Positions 43,093-53,330 of a stretch of 64,000 bases of DNA are shown here, piece after piece (the stretch's first letter is position 1; every line of letters begins with the position of its first letter). The DNA is from Catalinimonas alkaloidigena. Its GTDB lineage: Bacteria > Bacteroidota > Bacteroidia > Cytophagales > Flexibacteraceae. Below the pieces are notes generated by a model, which was not told the origin of the DNA, made no database searches, and worked only from the letters and a program-made list of their open reading frames with translations. The stretch is taken from assembly GCF_900100765.1 (NCBI RefSeq), contig NZ_FNFO01000008.1, positions 1 through 64,000 on the forward strand. Reading direction: 5' to 3'. Both the position numbers and the translations under genes were made by a program.

Positions 43093-44889
43093 CGTTGATA
43101 GGTAGTCAAAAACATAATCGGCTTTCTGCCGCCCTATCAAAGCTTCGAGCTTAGTCCGGTCTTTGGCTTCAATGTGGTTTAGGGATCGAAAGTTAGCGTA
43201 GATCTTATCGATCGTCTTTTTGCCAATCCCACGAATATTGGTCGCCTCTAGTTTAAGACCGGCCTTGTTTCGTTTTTTTCGGTGAAATTCGATCGCAAAG
43301 CGGTGAGCTTCATCACGGATTCGCTGAATAAGCAGCAGGGATTCCGACTTTTTATCAATGTGCAGCGGATACGGATCTTCCGGGAAATAGATCTCTTCCA
43401 AGCGCTTGGCAATACCGACGATGGCAATTTTTCCGTAGAGTCCCAACTCCTTCAGGGCGTCACAAGCGGCACTTAGCTGTCCCTTTCCTCCGTCAATGAT
43501 GATCAATTGCGGTAAGGGCTCTTCTTCTTCCAGCAAACGGTGATACCGCCTGTGGACAATCTCGTGCATCGACGCGAAATCGTTGGCTCCAACAACGGTT
43601 TTGATATTAAAATGCCGGTATTCTTTTTTGGCGGCGTAACCGTGCTTGAAGCACACCATGGCCGCTACCGGATTGGTCCCCTGCATGTTTGAGTTGTCAA
43701 AGCATTCGATGTGATCAGGAATTTCCGTCAGTCGCAAATCGATTTGCAGCTTTTGCAACACCCGCTCGTTTCGTTTCGGAGGCGTGCTTTCCTGCTGGCG
43801 CATCTTATCGCGACGGAAATAGAGAACATTCTTTAACGACAACTCAATGAGCTTTTTCTTATCGCCTCGCTGTGGTACATGAAACGATACGCCCGGCATG
43901 TCCAGCTCCACCTCTACGTTGGTAAGAATTTCGCGCGTGGGTTCGACCTGCTGGTGATGCAACTCAAAAATGACCATTGCCAAAATATCGCTCTCCGTTT
44001 CGTCCAGCTTCTTCTTGGCTTCCAAATTATGTGACTGGATCACCATCCCGTTAGCGAGTTTTAGGTAATTGACGAACGCCCGGTCTTCGTGCACCGAGAT
44101 GGTGTAGACATCCAGATCTCCCAGATCAGGATTAACTACCACCGACCGGCTTTGGTAGTTTTCGAGTAACTCAAGGCGCTCTTTCATCCGCTGTGCTTCT
44201 TCGAACTGCAACGCGCCGGCCAACTCTTGCATCCGATTTTTGAAATATTGCCGTGCCGGTCCCAGGTTTCCTTTGATGATGCTGACTGCCTGCTCTACCT
44301 GTTGGTCATAGTGCTCCTCCTCCTGCAATCCTTCGCACGGTCCTTTGCAGTTGCCGATGTGGTACTCCAGGCAAACCTTAAACTTTCCCACTTCGATGTT
44401 TTGCGGACTCAGATCATAACGGCAGGTACGGAAGGTATACAGCTTTTTGAGCAGCTCCAGCAGCGTATTCATGGTACGTATGCTGGCATAAGGCCCAAAA
44501 AACTTGGCGCAACTCTCTTTATCCAGATTACGAGTGGGATAGATGCGCGGAAAATGTTCGTCGGTCACGCAAATGAAAGGATACGTCTTGTCATCACGCA
44601 ACAAGATGTTGTACTTCGGCTGATTCTCCTTGATCAGGTTGTTCTCTAGGAGCAGCGCATCGAACTCGGTAGAAACTACGGTGTAGTCGATGCGTTCAAT
44701 CTGACTGACCAGCCGCCGCGTTTTGCGGTCGACGCCCTCCTGCTTGGTGAAGTAACTGCTGACGCGCTTGCGCAAATCCTTTGCCTTCCCGACATAGATC
44801 AACTTCTCGTCTTTGTTGTAATATTTGTACACACCAGGCTCGTGCGGAAGCGTGCGAATTTTTTCTTTCAGTCGTTTCAAACGATCCAT
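43072..44889 (-). CDS. uvrC: UvrABC system protein C
   Basis: A 605-residue excision-repair nuclease. The N-terminal GIY-YIG domain (PGVYKYYNKDEKLIYVGKAKDLRKR) makes the 3' incision. A UVR domain lies near residues 200-240, the UvrC RNase H-like domain (IECFDNSNMQGTNPVAAMVCF) makes the 5' incision, and the C terminus has helix-hairpin-helix motifs (NIRGIGKKTIDKI). It is divergent from the AI-2E-family gene, with 56 bases between starts. Confidence 0.96.
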   Translation of the reverse strand: MDRLKRLKEKIRTLPHEPGVYKYYNKDEKLIYVGKAKDLRKRVSSYFTKQEGVDRKTRRLVSQIERIDYTVVSTEFDALLLENNLIKENQPKYNILLRDDKTYPFICVTDEHFPRIYPTRNLDKESCAKFFGPYASIRTMNTLLELLKKLYTFRTCRYDLSPQNIEVGKFKVCLEYHIGNCKGPCEGLQEEEHYDQQVEQAVSIIKGNLGPARQYFKNRMQELAGALQFEEAQRMKERLELLENYQSRSVVVNPDLGDLDVYTISVHEDRAFVNYLKLANGMVIQSHNLEAKKKLDETESDILAMVIFELHHQQVEPTREILTNVEVELDMPGVSFHVPQRGDKKKLIELSLKNVLYFRRDKMRQQESTPPKRNERVLQKLQIDLRLTEIPDHIECFDNSNMQGTNPVAAMVCFKHGYAAKKEYRHFNIKTVVGANDFASMHEIVHRRYHRLLEEEEPLPQLIIIDGGKGQLSAACDALKELGLYGKIAIVGIAKRLEEIYFPEDPYPLHIDKKSESLLLIQRIRDEAHRFAIEFHRKKRNKAGLKLEATNIRGIGKKTIDKIYANFRSLNHIEAKDRTKLEALIGRQKADYVFDYLSTKKESQT

Positions 44890-44945
44890 AACTACAAACG
44901 TTCCCAGTTTCTTTTACGTAGAAGATTCTTTGTGGTAAAACTAAA

Positions 44946-46097
44946 ATGATGAAAATAAAACTCCCGCTCTATGCTCAAGTTGTCCTGATTTTGATCGGAA
45001 TTACGATTCTGGTCTCGTTTCTGGACGTCGCCAAATCACTACTGGCTCCCCTGGCATTCTCTCTTCTGTTTGCACTTCTACTGCTGCCGGTGTGCAGCCG
45101 CCTGGAACGGTGGCGTTTCCCGCGCTCGCTAGCAATCGTCATTAGCCTTCTGCTCGTAATTGCGGTCGTTGGCGGCATTATTTTCGTCTTCTCTAATCAA
45201 ATTTTGCACTTCCGCAGCGAAATTCCGGAGCTGACCGAAAAATTTAATGAATACGTAGATAGCATTCAGAGCTACATTGAAACGCGTTTTGGCATTGAGT
45301 CGGAAGCTCAAAGTCAATACCTGAAAGACAGCGCGATGGAGGTTGCCAGTTCCAGTGGGCGCATCCTTTCCAGCACGGCGGGGGCTACCACCAATACCCT
45401 GGCTGCCGCGGCCCTTGTCCCGATCTTCTTTTTCTTTCTGCTGTATTACCGCGACTTTTTCAAAGAGTTTCTGTACCGTTTGTTCAGACCCGAGCACCAC
45501 AGCACATTAGGCGAAGTGCTTAATCACATCAAAGAGCTGATTCAGAGTTACATCACGGGACTGCTGACGGTCATCTTTATCATCAGCATGCTGAATTCGG
45601 TTGGGTTGCTGGTCTTGGGTGTGCGCCATGCTTTCTTTTTCGGTTTTTTGGCGGGGGTGCTCAACATCATTCCGTATGTGGGGGTATTTATCGGGTCGCT
45701 GTTGCCCATTGCTTACGCGCTGGTCACGATGGAGTCTCCCTGGTATGCCGTAGGCGTAGCCGCCATTTTCTGGTTTGTACAGTTCGCCGAAGGCAACTTC
45801 ATCACGCCTAACATTGTAGGCTCTAAGGTAAGTCTGAATCCGCTGACGTCGATTGTGGCGTTGCTGATTGGCGCCATGATCTGGGGACCGACCGGGATGA
45901 TTCTCTCCATTCCGTTTACGGCCATGCTTAAGGTAATTCTCGACTACATTCCCGGGTACCGTCCGTTAGGCTTTGTGATGGGCGAGCCGGAAGTGGAACG
46001 AAAGCGCGCACCGAAAGATCAGGCTCCCGACCATACACCACCGCCCCCCGACGCCACGGAGGTGGTGGTCTACGAGAAAAAACAGAGTACAACTTAA
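44946..46097 (+). CDS. AI-2E family transporter (PerM/TqsA-like)
   Basis: A 383-residue membrane protein with about seven transmembrane segments. It has the family features LAPLAFSLLFALLLLPVCSRLER near the start and GFLAGVLNIIPYVGVFIGSLLP and NFITPNIVGSKVSLNPL later. Family members export small molecules or act as sodium/proton antiporters; the AI-2 label is historical. The cytosolic C terminus is basic. Two ATGs (44946 and 44949) are possible starts. It overlaps the convergent terC gene by 4 bases. Confidence 0.87.
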   Translation: MMKIKLPLYAQVVLILIGITILVSFLDVAKSLLAPLAFSLLFALLLLPVCSRLERWRFPRSLAIVISLLLVIAVVGGIIFVFSNQILHFRSEIPELTEKFNEYVDSIQSYIETRFGIESEAQSQYLKDSAMEVASSSGRILSSTAGATTNTLAAAALVPIFFFFLLYYRDFFKEFLYRLFRPEHHSTLGEVLNHIKELIQSYITGLLTVIFIISMLNSVGLLVLGVRHAFFFGFLAGVLNIIPYVGVFIGSLLPIAYALVTMESPWYAVGVAAIFWFVQFAEGNFITPNIVGSKVSLNPLTSIVALLIGAMIWGPTGMILSIPFTAMLKVILDYIPGYRPLGFVMGEPEVERKRAPKDQAPDHTPPPPDATEVVVYEKKQSTT

Positions 46098-46870
46098 GCG
46101 TTCGGCTTTTCGTGCACAGGCGTTTCTACCGACGGCAAGGTCGAGTTCTTCAGCTCGATCTTGCCGTCGTTTTTGCGTAGACGCATGTTCAGAATCTCTA
46201 CGATCAACGCAAACGCCATGGCAAAATAGACGTAGCCCTTTTCCACATGGACGTCGAAAGCTTCTACGACCAGTAGGAAGCCGATCAGAATCAGAAACGA
46301 AAGCGCCAGCATTTTGATGGTAGGATTCCGGTGGACAAAATCGCTGACCGCCTTGGAAAAAAGCATCATGATGCCAATGGCGATGATCACCGCCGCAATC
46401 ATGATCTCGACGTGCTCGGCCAGCCCTACCGCCGTCAGAATGGAGTCGAACGAAAAGACGATGTCGATCAACATGATCTGCACAATAACTGCGCCCATAC
46501 TAATGACTTTGCGGTTGGATTGTACGCTTTCGTCCTGTCCTTCCAGCTTGCCGTGAATTTCCGAAACAGACTTGGCGATCAGAAACATCCCTCCCGCCAA
46601 CAGGATCAGATCGCGCCCGCTGAAACCAATGCCGAACACGGTGAACAAATCCGCCTTCAGGCCAATAATCCAGGCGATACCGAGCAGCAACAAGATGCGG
46701 GTGCCCATGGCCGCAAACAGACCCAGCGTCCGGGCGCGGCCTTGCTGACTTTCGGGAAGCTTGCCCGCCAAAATGGAGATAAAGATGATATTATCGATGC
46801 CCAGGACAATTTCCAGGAGCGTAAGCGTCAACAGACTAACAAGCGCATCGGTAGTGAGAAGGTGTTGCAT
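46094..46870 (-). CDS. TerC family membrane protein
   Basis: A 258-residue protein with about seven transmembrane helices and the conserved acidic stretches LEIVLGIDNIIFISILAGKLP and IDIVFSFDSILTAVGL. TerC-type proteins are linked to metal (Mn2+) export and tellurite resistance and may metallate exoenzymes. No ter operon is present. I start at the ATG at 46870; a longer upstream frame is rejected as shadow. Confidence 0.88.
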   Translation of the reverse strand: MQHLLTTDALVSLLTLTLLEIVLGIDNIIFISILAGKLPESQQGRARTLGLFAAMGTRILLLLGIAWIIGLKADLFTVFGIGFSGRDLILLAGGMFLIAKSVSEIHGKLEGQDESVQSNRKVISMGAVIVQIMLIDIVFSFDSILTAVGLAEHVEIMIAAVIIAIGIMMLFSKAVSDFVHRNPTIKMLALSFLILIGFLLVVEAFDVHVEKGYVYFAMAFALIVEILNMRLRKNDGKIELKNSTLPSVETPVHEKPNA

Positions 46871-46924
46871 AAAAGGAGAATGTGTTTTTTCTCGTACGTA
46901 AAAATGCGCAAAGGGTGGACAAGC

Positions 46925-46955
46925 TTGTTCACCAAACGAAAACTTACAACCTTTG
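46925..46955 (+). promoter_or_regulatory. asnS promoter candidate
   Basis: TTG at 46925-46927 and AACCTTTG at 46948-46955 are 20 bases apart. The -7 box differs from TAnnTTTG at its first base. The asnS ATG follows 27 bases later. Confidence 0.5.
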
Positions 46956-46982
46956 CCCCCCAAATACACAGCTGATAGTCGT

Positions 46983-48428
46983 ATGCAACGGATCAAGATC
47001 AAAGAGTTACTGAACTCACCTCAGTATGTAGAACAGATGGTAACAGTGAAAGGCTGGGTACGCACCCGTCGGAGCAACAAAAATGTATCGTTTGTGGCTC
47101 TGAACGACGGCTCGGTGATTCACAACCTGCAACTGGTGGTCGATCCGGCGCACATTTCCGAGGCTATTCTGAAAGACATTACCACGGGGGCGTGCATCAG
47201 CGCGACCGGAACCCTGGTGCCCTCGCAGGGCAGCGGCCAGTCCGTAGAACTTCAGGTGCAAGCGCTGACCATACTGGGCAAAGCCGACGCGGACAAATAC
47301 CCACTCCAGCCCAAACGCCACAGCCTGGAATTTCTGCGCGAAATCGCCCACCTCCGTCCCCGCACCAACACATTCAGTGCGGTGTTCCGGGTGCGGCATG
47401 CGTTGGCGTTTGCGGTGCACAAGTTCTTTAACGACCGAGGTTTCTTCTACATTCATACGCCCATCATCACGGCATCCGATGCGGAAGGTGCAGGAGAGAT
47501 GTTCCGCGTATCGACCCTCGACCCCACCCGCCTGCCCAAGACGCCCGAAGGCGCTATCGATTATGCAGAAGATTTTTTTGGTCGTGAAACCAACCTGACG
47601 GTTTCCGGGCAGTTAGAGGGCGAGCTGTTCGCCATGGCCCTGTCAGAAATCTATACGTTCGGTCCCACCTTCCGCGCCGAAAACTCAAACACGGCCCGTC
47701 ACCTAGCCGAGTTCTGGATGATCGAACCGGAAATGGCCTTCTATGACCTGACGGACAACATGAATCTGGCCGAAGACTTTCTGAAGTACCTGATCAACTA
47801 TGCGCTCGAGCACTGCGCCGACGACCTGGACTTCCTGAACAAGCGCGCCCTGGAGGAAGACAAAAACAAGAAGAAAGAAGAACAGAGCGAACTTTCGTTG
47901 CTTGAACGGCTCCACTTTGTTGTAGACAACCCGTTCGAGCGGCTGACGTACACGCAAGCCATCGAGATTTTGCGCAATTCTAAGCCGAATAAGAAAGGAA
48001 AGTTTCAGTTCCCGATCGAAGGGTGGGGGACCGATCTGCAATCAGAACACGAACGCTATCTGGTCGAGAAGCATTTTAAAAAGCCCGTCATCCTGACCGA
48101 TTATCCGAAAGAAATCAAGTCGTTTTATATGAAACAGAACGACGACGGCAAGACCGTAGGCGCCATGGACGTACTGTTTCCGGGTATCGGGGAAATCATC
48201 GGGGGCTCGCAACGGGAAGAAGACTACGACAAGCTGGTGCAACGCATGCGCGAAATGCACGTGCCGGAAGATACGCTCTGGTGGTACCTAGAAACCCGGA
48301 AATTCGGTACTACGCCTCACAGTGGCTTCGGCTTGGGCTTTGAGCGCCTTGTGCAGTTCGTGACCGGAATGGGCAACATCCGCGACGTAATTCCTTTCCC
48401 CCGAACTCCCAAAAACGCGGAGTTCTAA
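46983..48428 (+). CDS. asnS: Asparaginyl-tRNA synthetase
   Basis: A 481-residue class IIb synthetase. The N-terminal OB-fold anticodon domain ([24 protein letters not shown]) covers residues 15-110. The class II core includes [22 protein letters not shown] and the motif-3 [15 protein letters not shown] near the end. The start is the ATG at 46983, matching family length. A terminator shared with the convergent gene follows. Confidence 0.96.
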   Translation: MQRIKIKELLNSPQYVEQMVTVKGWVRTRRSNKNVSFVALNDGSVIHNLQLVVDPAHISEAILKDITTGACISATGTLVPSQGSGQSVELQVQALTILGKADADKYPLQPKRHSLEFLREIAHLRPRTNTFSAVFRVRHALAFAVHKFFNDRGFFYIHTPIITASDAEGAGEMFRVSTLDPTRLPKTPEGAIDYAEDFFGRETNLTVSGQLEGELFAMALSEIYTFGPTFRAENSNTARHLAEFWMIEPEMAFYDLTDNMNLAEDFLKYLINYALEHCADDLDFLNKRALEEDKNKKKEEQSELSLLERLHFVVDNPFERLTYTQAIEILRNSKPNKKGKFQFPIEGWGTDLQSEHERYLVEKHFKKPVILTDYPKEIKSFYMKQNDDGKTVGAMDVLFPGIGEIIGGSQREEDYDKLVQRMREMHVPEDTLWWYLETRKFGTTPHSGFGLGFERLVQFVTGMGNIRDVIPFPRTPKNAEF

Positions 48429-48436
48429 ATAATTCG

Positions 48437-48472
48437 AATCGGCGGGTCAGGTCTTCCTACCCGCCGATTTGT
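48437..48472. terminator. Convergent terminator asnS / small membrane protein
   Basis: An 11-bp stem, AATCGGCGGGT with ACCCGCCGATT, with an 11-base loop and a short T-run after it. It reaches the end of the - strand gene, as the uvrC terminator does. Confidence 0.7.
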
Positions 48473-48746
48473 CTTGTAGCAATCGCTGGTAAAGGCGTTC
48501 TTTGGCGCGGAATTGCAATAAGGCTACCCAGATGCCGCCCAACGACCAGAAGAAAAGGTAGAGCAGGTACTGTTTCAAGGCGAAGGCTTCCGGCCTAAAG
48601 TTGATGCTGAAGAAGTACGTCACGGAGCTGATGCAGATCCCCCAGAGCAGTACTCCGCGCAGCATGATGTAGCGAACCTTCGCTTGCCGTGTCTTGGCCC
48701 AGTCCTCCACAAAGCGGGTGCGGTGGCTTTCCTGAAAAGGCATCAT
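48447..48746 (-). CDS. Two-helix membrane protein, unknown function
   Basis: A 99-residue protein with two hydrophobic helices (VLLWGICISSVTYFFSI and QYLLYLFFWSLGGIWVALL) and a basic C terminus. I recognise no named family. Two adjacent ATGs (48746, 48743) can start it. It lies 22 bases after the secreted protein gene on the same strand. Confidence 0.6.
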   Translation of the reverse strand: MMPFQESHRTRFVEDWAKTRQAKVRYIMLRGVLLWGICISSVTYFFSINFRPEAFALKQYLLYLFFWSLGGIWVALLQFRAKERLYQRLLQDKSAGRKT

Positions 48747-48768
48747 GGCGTCACGATCCTGAACATGG

Positions 48769-49419
48769 TCAATCCTTCTGCCACTCTTTCCGCTTGAGGT
48801 CGCCTCGTTTGATGGATTGGATAAATCGAGCCCAGGCAAAGGGGTTGGTCAGTTGCAGCGTCGGCGCGAAGTTCCGGTTGTGCATCTGGTTGTAGCTCTG
48901 GTTCTGGTAGTTGGTGTAGTTCATGCTGGCGTCCATCTCGGACTCATAGAACATCCGGGCCAGCACCTTCTCATCCAGATTTCGCCGCATGCGCTCCAGA
49001 TCCGTTTCGGGCAATTCAAGCGCCAGAAAAGCTTCCTTGAACAACTCTTCGGTCGGGTACGGAAACACCTCTACCACAGGCAGCATGGTCGTATCCGGAC
49101 GAAGGTAGATGATGACCGAGACACTCTGCCGCTCGTCGTCTTCGGGCACAATGTAGTACTGCCGTTTGTACGCAACGGCGCTGATGATCACGCTATCGCC
49201 CGGCAACACGGGCATCGAAAAGTAACCAAACTGGTTGGTAGTGGTGCCGCGGCCCGCTTTGGGAATGTACAAATGAACCCCCGGCACGCCGAACGATTCG
49301 TCTCCGCTAACCACCAGCCCAGTAAACTGGACCGGGCGGGTTTCGCCCTGTGCCCATGCGTGCTGCCCGGCGCCCAGAAGAAGAATGGCAAAAAGGAAAT
49401 GTAATGGTAAATTTTTCAA
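48769..49419 (-). CDS. Secreted protein with carboxypeptidase-regulatory-like domain
   Basis: A 216-residue exported protein. The signal peptide (residues 1-24) ends HAWAQG. A beta-sandwich CarboxypepD_reg-like domain covers about residues 30-105 (FTGLVVSGDESFGVPGVHLYI, NQFGYFSMPVLPGD). The C-terminal part is charged and ends in KRKEWQKD. The best start is a TTG at 49419 in front of the signal; no ATG precedes it. Proteins like this are common in Bacteroidota envelopes, usually without known ligand. Confidence 0.75.
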   Translation of the reverse strand: MKNLPLHFLFAILLLGAGQHAWAQGETRPVQFTGLVVSGDESFGVPGVHLYIPKAGRGTTTNQFGYFSMPVLPGDSVIISAVAYKRQYYIVPEDDERQSVSVIIYLRPDTTMLPVVEVFPYPTEELFKEAFLALELPETDLERMRRNLDEKVLARMFYESEMDASMNYTNYQNQSYNQMHNRNFAPTLQLTNPFAWARFIQSIKRGDLKRKEWQKD

Positions 49420-49584
49420 GATCGCCGCTCAGGTTTTAGATTGCACAGTCAGTAGAAGCCTCGGCCCCGTTCTGGTTTGAATATAACGTTTGTCTAGTGA
49501 AATTGATATCCCCGTCTCTGTAATATACCCGGCTCAGGTTGTTATAATTTATACAAAGATATTTAATATTGTTTTTTCTAATTT

Positions 49585-49965
49585 ATGAGGCTCAAGCACA
49601 TCAACATTTCTTTCGGGGTTCAGCTTTTCAAAGCGTTCAGCGACGAATCGCGCGTACGCATCATTCACCTTCTGTACCAGAACAAGGAAATGTGCATTTC
49701 GGACCTGGAGATGGTGCTTGAGTTCACCCAAACCAAGACATCACGGCACCTGATCTACCTGAAAAGCGCAGGGCTGGCCAGTTCGCGCAAAGTCGATCAA
49801 TGGGTCTATTACTACCTGAAGGACGAAGTGCTCGACATGGTCAATCAATTGCTGAAGTATGTAGAAAAAGATCAGGTCCTACAGAAAGATCTGGAGATTT
49901 ACCAGATTCTCTATTCAAATCGCGAATTGGCTGCCAACCGCCTGCACAACCGTCGCTGGCTATAA
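49585..49965 (+). CDS. ArsR-family transcriptional regulator
   Basis: A 126-residue winged-helix protein. The core is LFKAFSDESRVRIIHLLYQNKEMCISDLEMVLEFTQTKTSRHLIYLKSAGLASSRKVDQWVYYYL, with the recognition helix around residues 44-60. The usual metal-binding CxC pair is absent; only one Cys (in EMCISDLE) lies in that region, so it may not be a metal sensor. Its target is unknown. It lies 48 bases before yjjG and is divergent from the secreted protein gene. Confidence 0.85.
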   Translation: MRLKHINISFGVQLFKAFSDESRVRIIHLLYQNKEMCISDLEMVLEFTQTKTSRHLIYLKSAGLASSRKVDQWVYYYLKDEVLDMVNQLLKYVEKDQVLQKDLEIYQILYSNRELAANRLHNRRWL

Positions 49966-50013
49966 CGTTAACTTTTTGCGGGTTTGCGTGTTGTTGAATT
50001 GAATCCGCTCGGT

Positions 50014-50712
50014 ATGCTACGCTATCAACATCTTTTTTTCGATTTAGACCACACCCTCTGGGACTTCGACCGCAACTCGGCCGATACCCTCCGGGAGCTT
50101 TTCCACGAATTTCGGATCGCCGACTTGTGTACCGCCTCGTGCGAGGTGTTCATTGAACGGTACCGTATCGCCAACGAACTCATCTGGGAACAATACCGCC
50201 AGGACCTGATTACGAAAGAGGTGCTGCGCGACATCCGTTTCCAGAAAGTCCTGACCGAACTGGGCGTTGCCGAGAAAGACCATCCCCCTGCCATGGGAAG
50301 CGAATACCTGCGCCGCTGTCCGACAAAAACTTCGCTGCTGCCGTACACCCACGAGGTGTTGCAATACCTGCTGGGTCAGGGCTATGTCTTGCACATCCTG
50401 ACCAACGGTTTTGAAGACACGCAACGCATCAAACTGGAAGGCGCTCAGCTGCGGGCGTATTTTACCCACGTGGTCACGTCCGAGTCGTGCGGCTTCAAAA
50501 AGCCACACGAATGCTATTTCCGCTACGCGCTCACCACAACGCAGGCGCATCCCGCTCATTGCCTAATGATTGGCGATAGCCTGGAAGCGGACATTCTGGG
50601 CGCACAGCGCATGAACCTGGATACGGTCTACGTAAATTTTGCCCAATCGCCACACGATGCCGCTCCTACATACGAAGTGGCCTGCCTGTCTGAATTGATG
50701 CAGATTCTTTAG
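50014..50712 (+). CDS. yjjG: HAD-family nucleotidase YjjG
   Basis: A 232-residue HAD phosphatase. The nucleophile motif FFDLDHTLWDFD is at residues 8-19, and the later motifs are HILTNGFEDTQ and SCGFKKPHECYF with IGDSLEADILGAQ. It matches YjjG, which dephosphorylates non-canonical pyrimidine nucleotides (housecleaning). The ATG at 50014 is used; an upstream TTG frame is rejected. It ends at a shared terminator. Confidence 0.87.
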   Translation: MLRYQHLFFDLDHTLWDFDRNSADTLRELFHEFRIADLCTASCEVFIERYRIANELIWEQYRQDLITKEVLRDIRFQKVLTELGVAEKDHPPAMGSEYLRRCPTKTSLLPYTHEVLQYLLGQGYVLHILTNGFEDTQRIKLEGAQLRAYFTHVVTSESCGFKKPHECYFRYALTTTQAHPAHCLMIGDSLEADILGAQRMNLDTVYVNFAQSPHDAAPTYEVACLSELMQIL

Positions 50713-50782
50713 CCCTTCGCCTACTCACTTGCTGTCGGCTTGCGCTGCAAGCAGAACCATGGCTCTGGTACACGTGCACCAT

Positions 50783-50812
50783 AAAAAAAGGCAACCCGTC
50801 AGATTGCCTTTT
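50783..50812. terminator. Bidirectional terminator yjjG / M1 peptidase
   Basis: A 9-bp stem, AAAAGGCAA with TTGCCTTTT, a 9-base loop, and A/T runs on both sides. It lies between two convergent genes. Confidence 0.8.
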
Positions 50813-50832
50813 CAAGTTTTTGTGTGGTTCGG

Positions 50833-53178
50833 TTAACGACCGGTGCCCTGGGGCTGAGCAGGCGCCGACGAGGGTGTGCTGTACAATTGCATCGGATTAC
50901 TGGACGAAGAACGCTTACGCTTGTACATCTGGAAACGCGATGGTCCGAGTTGCGGCGGATAGAAGTTGTTGCTCCGATCCGTATCGGCAGTTTCCAAATA
51001 GGGATCGAGCGTAAAGGAGGTCACCGCCTTTTTGGTGTAGATGATCTTACTGACTTCGTGGTTGTTGTAACGCCAGATCTCGGCCGGAATGCGCAGAACC
51101 TCTTCAGTCCCGTCTTCAAATTCCATCTTGACAATCAGCGGCATTACCAATCCACCGAGGTTTTCGAAATCGAGTTGATAGAAGTTCAGACCCGCCGCCA
51201 GCATCTCCTTCTCTTCGTTGCTGAGGCTGTTGTAATAACGCTGATACTGTTCCTTATCCAGATCAGTAATAGCCAGTGCATCGTACTGATTGTAGAAATC
51301 TTTCAGTTCAGGCTTCTCCTCCACCAATGTTTTCAGCTCGGCGTTGCGCTGCTGCGTCAGGGTGCGCGGCTCTTTTTCCTGCATGGTGCGCGCCAGAGGC
51401 TTTTCCACCGCAGGATCTTGCGTATTCAGTTGGAGCCACTTCACGCCGGTCAGTGCGATGTCGACGTGGTCGGTGGTGTAGAACCATCCGCGCCAGAACC
51501 AATCCAGATCCGTTCCGGAAGCGTCTTCCATCGTCCGGAAGAAATCGGCAGGTTTTGGGTGCTTAAAAGCCCACCGCTGTGCATACGTTTTAAACGCGTA
51601 GTCGAATAGCTCACGACCGAGCACCGTTTCACGCAACACGTTCAAGGCGGTAGCTGGTTTGGCATAGGCGTTATTACCGAACTGTAGAATAGACTCCGAG
51701 TTGGTCATAATCGGCACCTGCACATCCTTGCTGGAACCCATGTAGGCCGTAATGTTCTGCGCCTCGCCCCGCCGCGACGGGTAGTTCTTCTCCCATTCCT
51801 GTTCCGTCAGAAACTGTACGAACGTGTTGAACCCTTCGTCCATCCACGTCCATTGCCGCTCGTCAGAGTTGATGATCATCGGGAAGAAGTTGTGCCCCAC
51901 TTCGTGGATGATCACGGAGATCATGCCGTATTTTGTGCGCTCAGAGTAAGTACCGTCCGGTTCAGGACGTCCGCCATTGAAGCAAATCATCGGATACTCC
52001 ATGCCGTAGACAGGTCCGTGCACCGAAATGGCGACCGGATAAGGATAGTCAATGGTGTGCTTGGAGTAAACGCGCAGGGTGTGTGCCACCACTTCGGTCG
52101 AATACTGGCCCCAGAGCGGGTTTCCTTCCTTCGGATAATACGACATCGCCCAGGTTTTCTTACCACCGATGTTCACCTGCATGGCGTCCCAGATGAACTT
52201 ACGCGATGACGCCCACGCAAAGTCGCGTACGTCGCTGGCCTGGAAAACCCAGGTTTTGGTGTTGTTGGCACGACTCTTTTCGTTAGCTGTGGCTTCTTCC
52301 TGCGTCACGATCACCACCGGATTTTTAGCGCCTTTGGCTTTTTCCAGACGTTGGCGCTGGGTAGAAGTCAGCACTTGCGATGCATTTTGAAGCTCGCCGG
52401 TGGCCGCTACCACGTGGTCGGCCGGAGCGGTGATGCTGACTTTGTAGTTGCCGAACGGCAGGGTAAACTCCCCGTTGCCCAGAAACTGCTTGTGCTGCCA
52501 GCCGTTAACGTCGTCGTAAACCGCCATGCGTGGATAGAACTGCGCGATTTCGTAGATGCGGTTGTCGTCTTCAGGAAAATACTCATAGCCCGAGCGTCCG
52601 CCCAGCTTCGGCTGATCCTGCACGTTGTACGACCACTCGATCTGGAAGCTGTAGCTGCCACCCGGCTTCAGCGTCCGGGGCAGGTCAACGCGCATCATGG
52701 TGCGGTTGATGGTGTAAGGCAAAGTGGCACCGCTTTTTTCGCGCACGGCGCTGATCTTAAAGCCCCCGTCAAACACGTCTCGCTCTACGAACGACAGATC
52801 GCGGAACTCTACTACGTCGTCGAGTGTGCCGGTCTCCGTCTTGTACGTATCGGAATCTTTCGCCCGTACGTTCTGATCAAGCTGCACCCACAGGTAGTCG
52901 AGGGGGTCGGGTGAGTGGTTCGTGTAGGTAATGGTTTCCCGCCCGGTAATTCGCTGATTTTCATCATCGAGCGTTACCGCCATGTCGTAATCGGCGCGCT
53001 GCTGCCAGTAGGCATGTCCGGGTGCGCCGGAAGCCGTGCGGTACACATTGGGGGTAGGTAGCTCCTGCTGAAGTTGTTTAAAGGCCGATTCGTCGGTTCG
53101 AGCTTCATCGCCTTTAGATTTCGACTGGGCGAACAGCAGCCCAGGCAGGAAAAAGAATGCTACAGCAATTTTTTTCAT
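50833..53178 (-). CDS. M1 family aminopeptidase-like metallopeptidase, secreted
   Basis: A 781-residue exported M1 peptidase. The signal peptide (residues 1-18) ends LLFAQ. The M1 pattern is GMEYPMICFNGG for the GxMEN region, then the zinc motif HEVGHNFFP near residue 420 and DEGFNTF as third ligand. The C terminus has a Gly/Pro-rich tail ending QPQGTGR. Such Bacteroidota enzymes are periplasmic or surface peptidases feeding on peptides. The start is the ATG at 53178; an upstream frame would cover its own promoter. It converges on yjjG. Confidence 0.9.
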   Translation of the reverse strand: MKKIAVAFFFLPGLLFAQSKSKGDEARTDESAFKQLQQELPTPNVYRTASGAPGHAYWQQRADYDMAVTLDDENQRITGRETITYTNHSPDPLDYLWVQLDQNVRAKDSDTYKTETGTLDDVVEFRDLSFVERDVFDGGFKISAVREKSGATLPYTINRTMMRVDLPRTLKPGGSYSFQIEWSYNVQDQPKLGGRSGYEYFPEDDNRIYEIAQFYPRMAVYDDVNGWQHKQFLGNGEFTLPFGNYKVSITAPADHVVAATGELQNASQVLTSTQRQRLEKAKGAKNPVVIVTQEEATANEKSRANNTKTWVFQASDVRDFAWASSRKFIWDAMQVNIGGKKTWAMSYYPKEGNPLWGQYSTEVVAHTLRVYSKHTIDYPYPVAISVHGPVYGMEYPMICFNGGRPEPDGTYSERTKYGMISVIIHEVGHNFFPMIINSDERQWTWMDEGFNTFVQFLTEQEWEKNYPSRRGEAQNITAYMGSSKDVQVPIMTNSESILQFGNNAYAKPATALNVLRETVLGRELFDYAFKTYAQRWAFKHPKPADFFRTMEDASGTDLDWFWRGWFYTTDHVDIALTGVKWLQLNTQDPAVEKPLARTMQEKEPRTLTQQRNAELKTLVEEKPELKDFYNQYDALAITDLDKEQYQRYYNSLSNEEKEMLAAGLNFYQLDFENLGGLVMPLIVKMEFEDGTEEVLRIPAEIWRYNNHEVSKIIYTKKAVTSFTLDPYLETADTDRSNNFYPPQLGPSRFQMYKRKRSSSSNPMQLYSTPSSAPAQPQGTGR

Positions 53179-53202
53179 AGAAAGGTAAGAACGCTTAAGT
53201 AT

Positions 53203-53233
53203 CAAAGTTACGCGAGGCGTGCCAAGTCCACAA
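53203..53233 (-). promoter_or_regulatory. M1 peptidase promoter (-33/-7)
   Basis: On the - strand TTG (53233-53231), 20 bases, then TAACTTTG (53210-53203), a full match to the Bacteroidota consensus. Confidence 0.75.
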
Positions 53234-53330
53234 GTGATCGCCAGCCTTTGCATCATAGCCCGCGTTTCGTTTCGCTCCCCCATTGCCGCCTGAGGTTGGA
53301 TGGCAACAACTTACAAAGGGCGTAAAACAA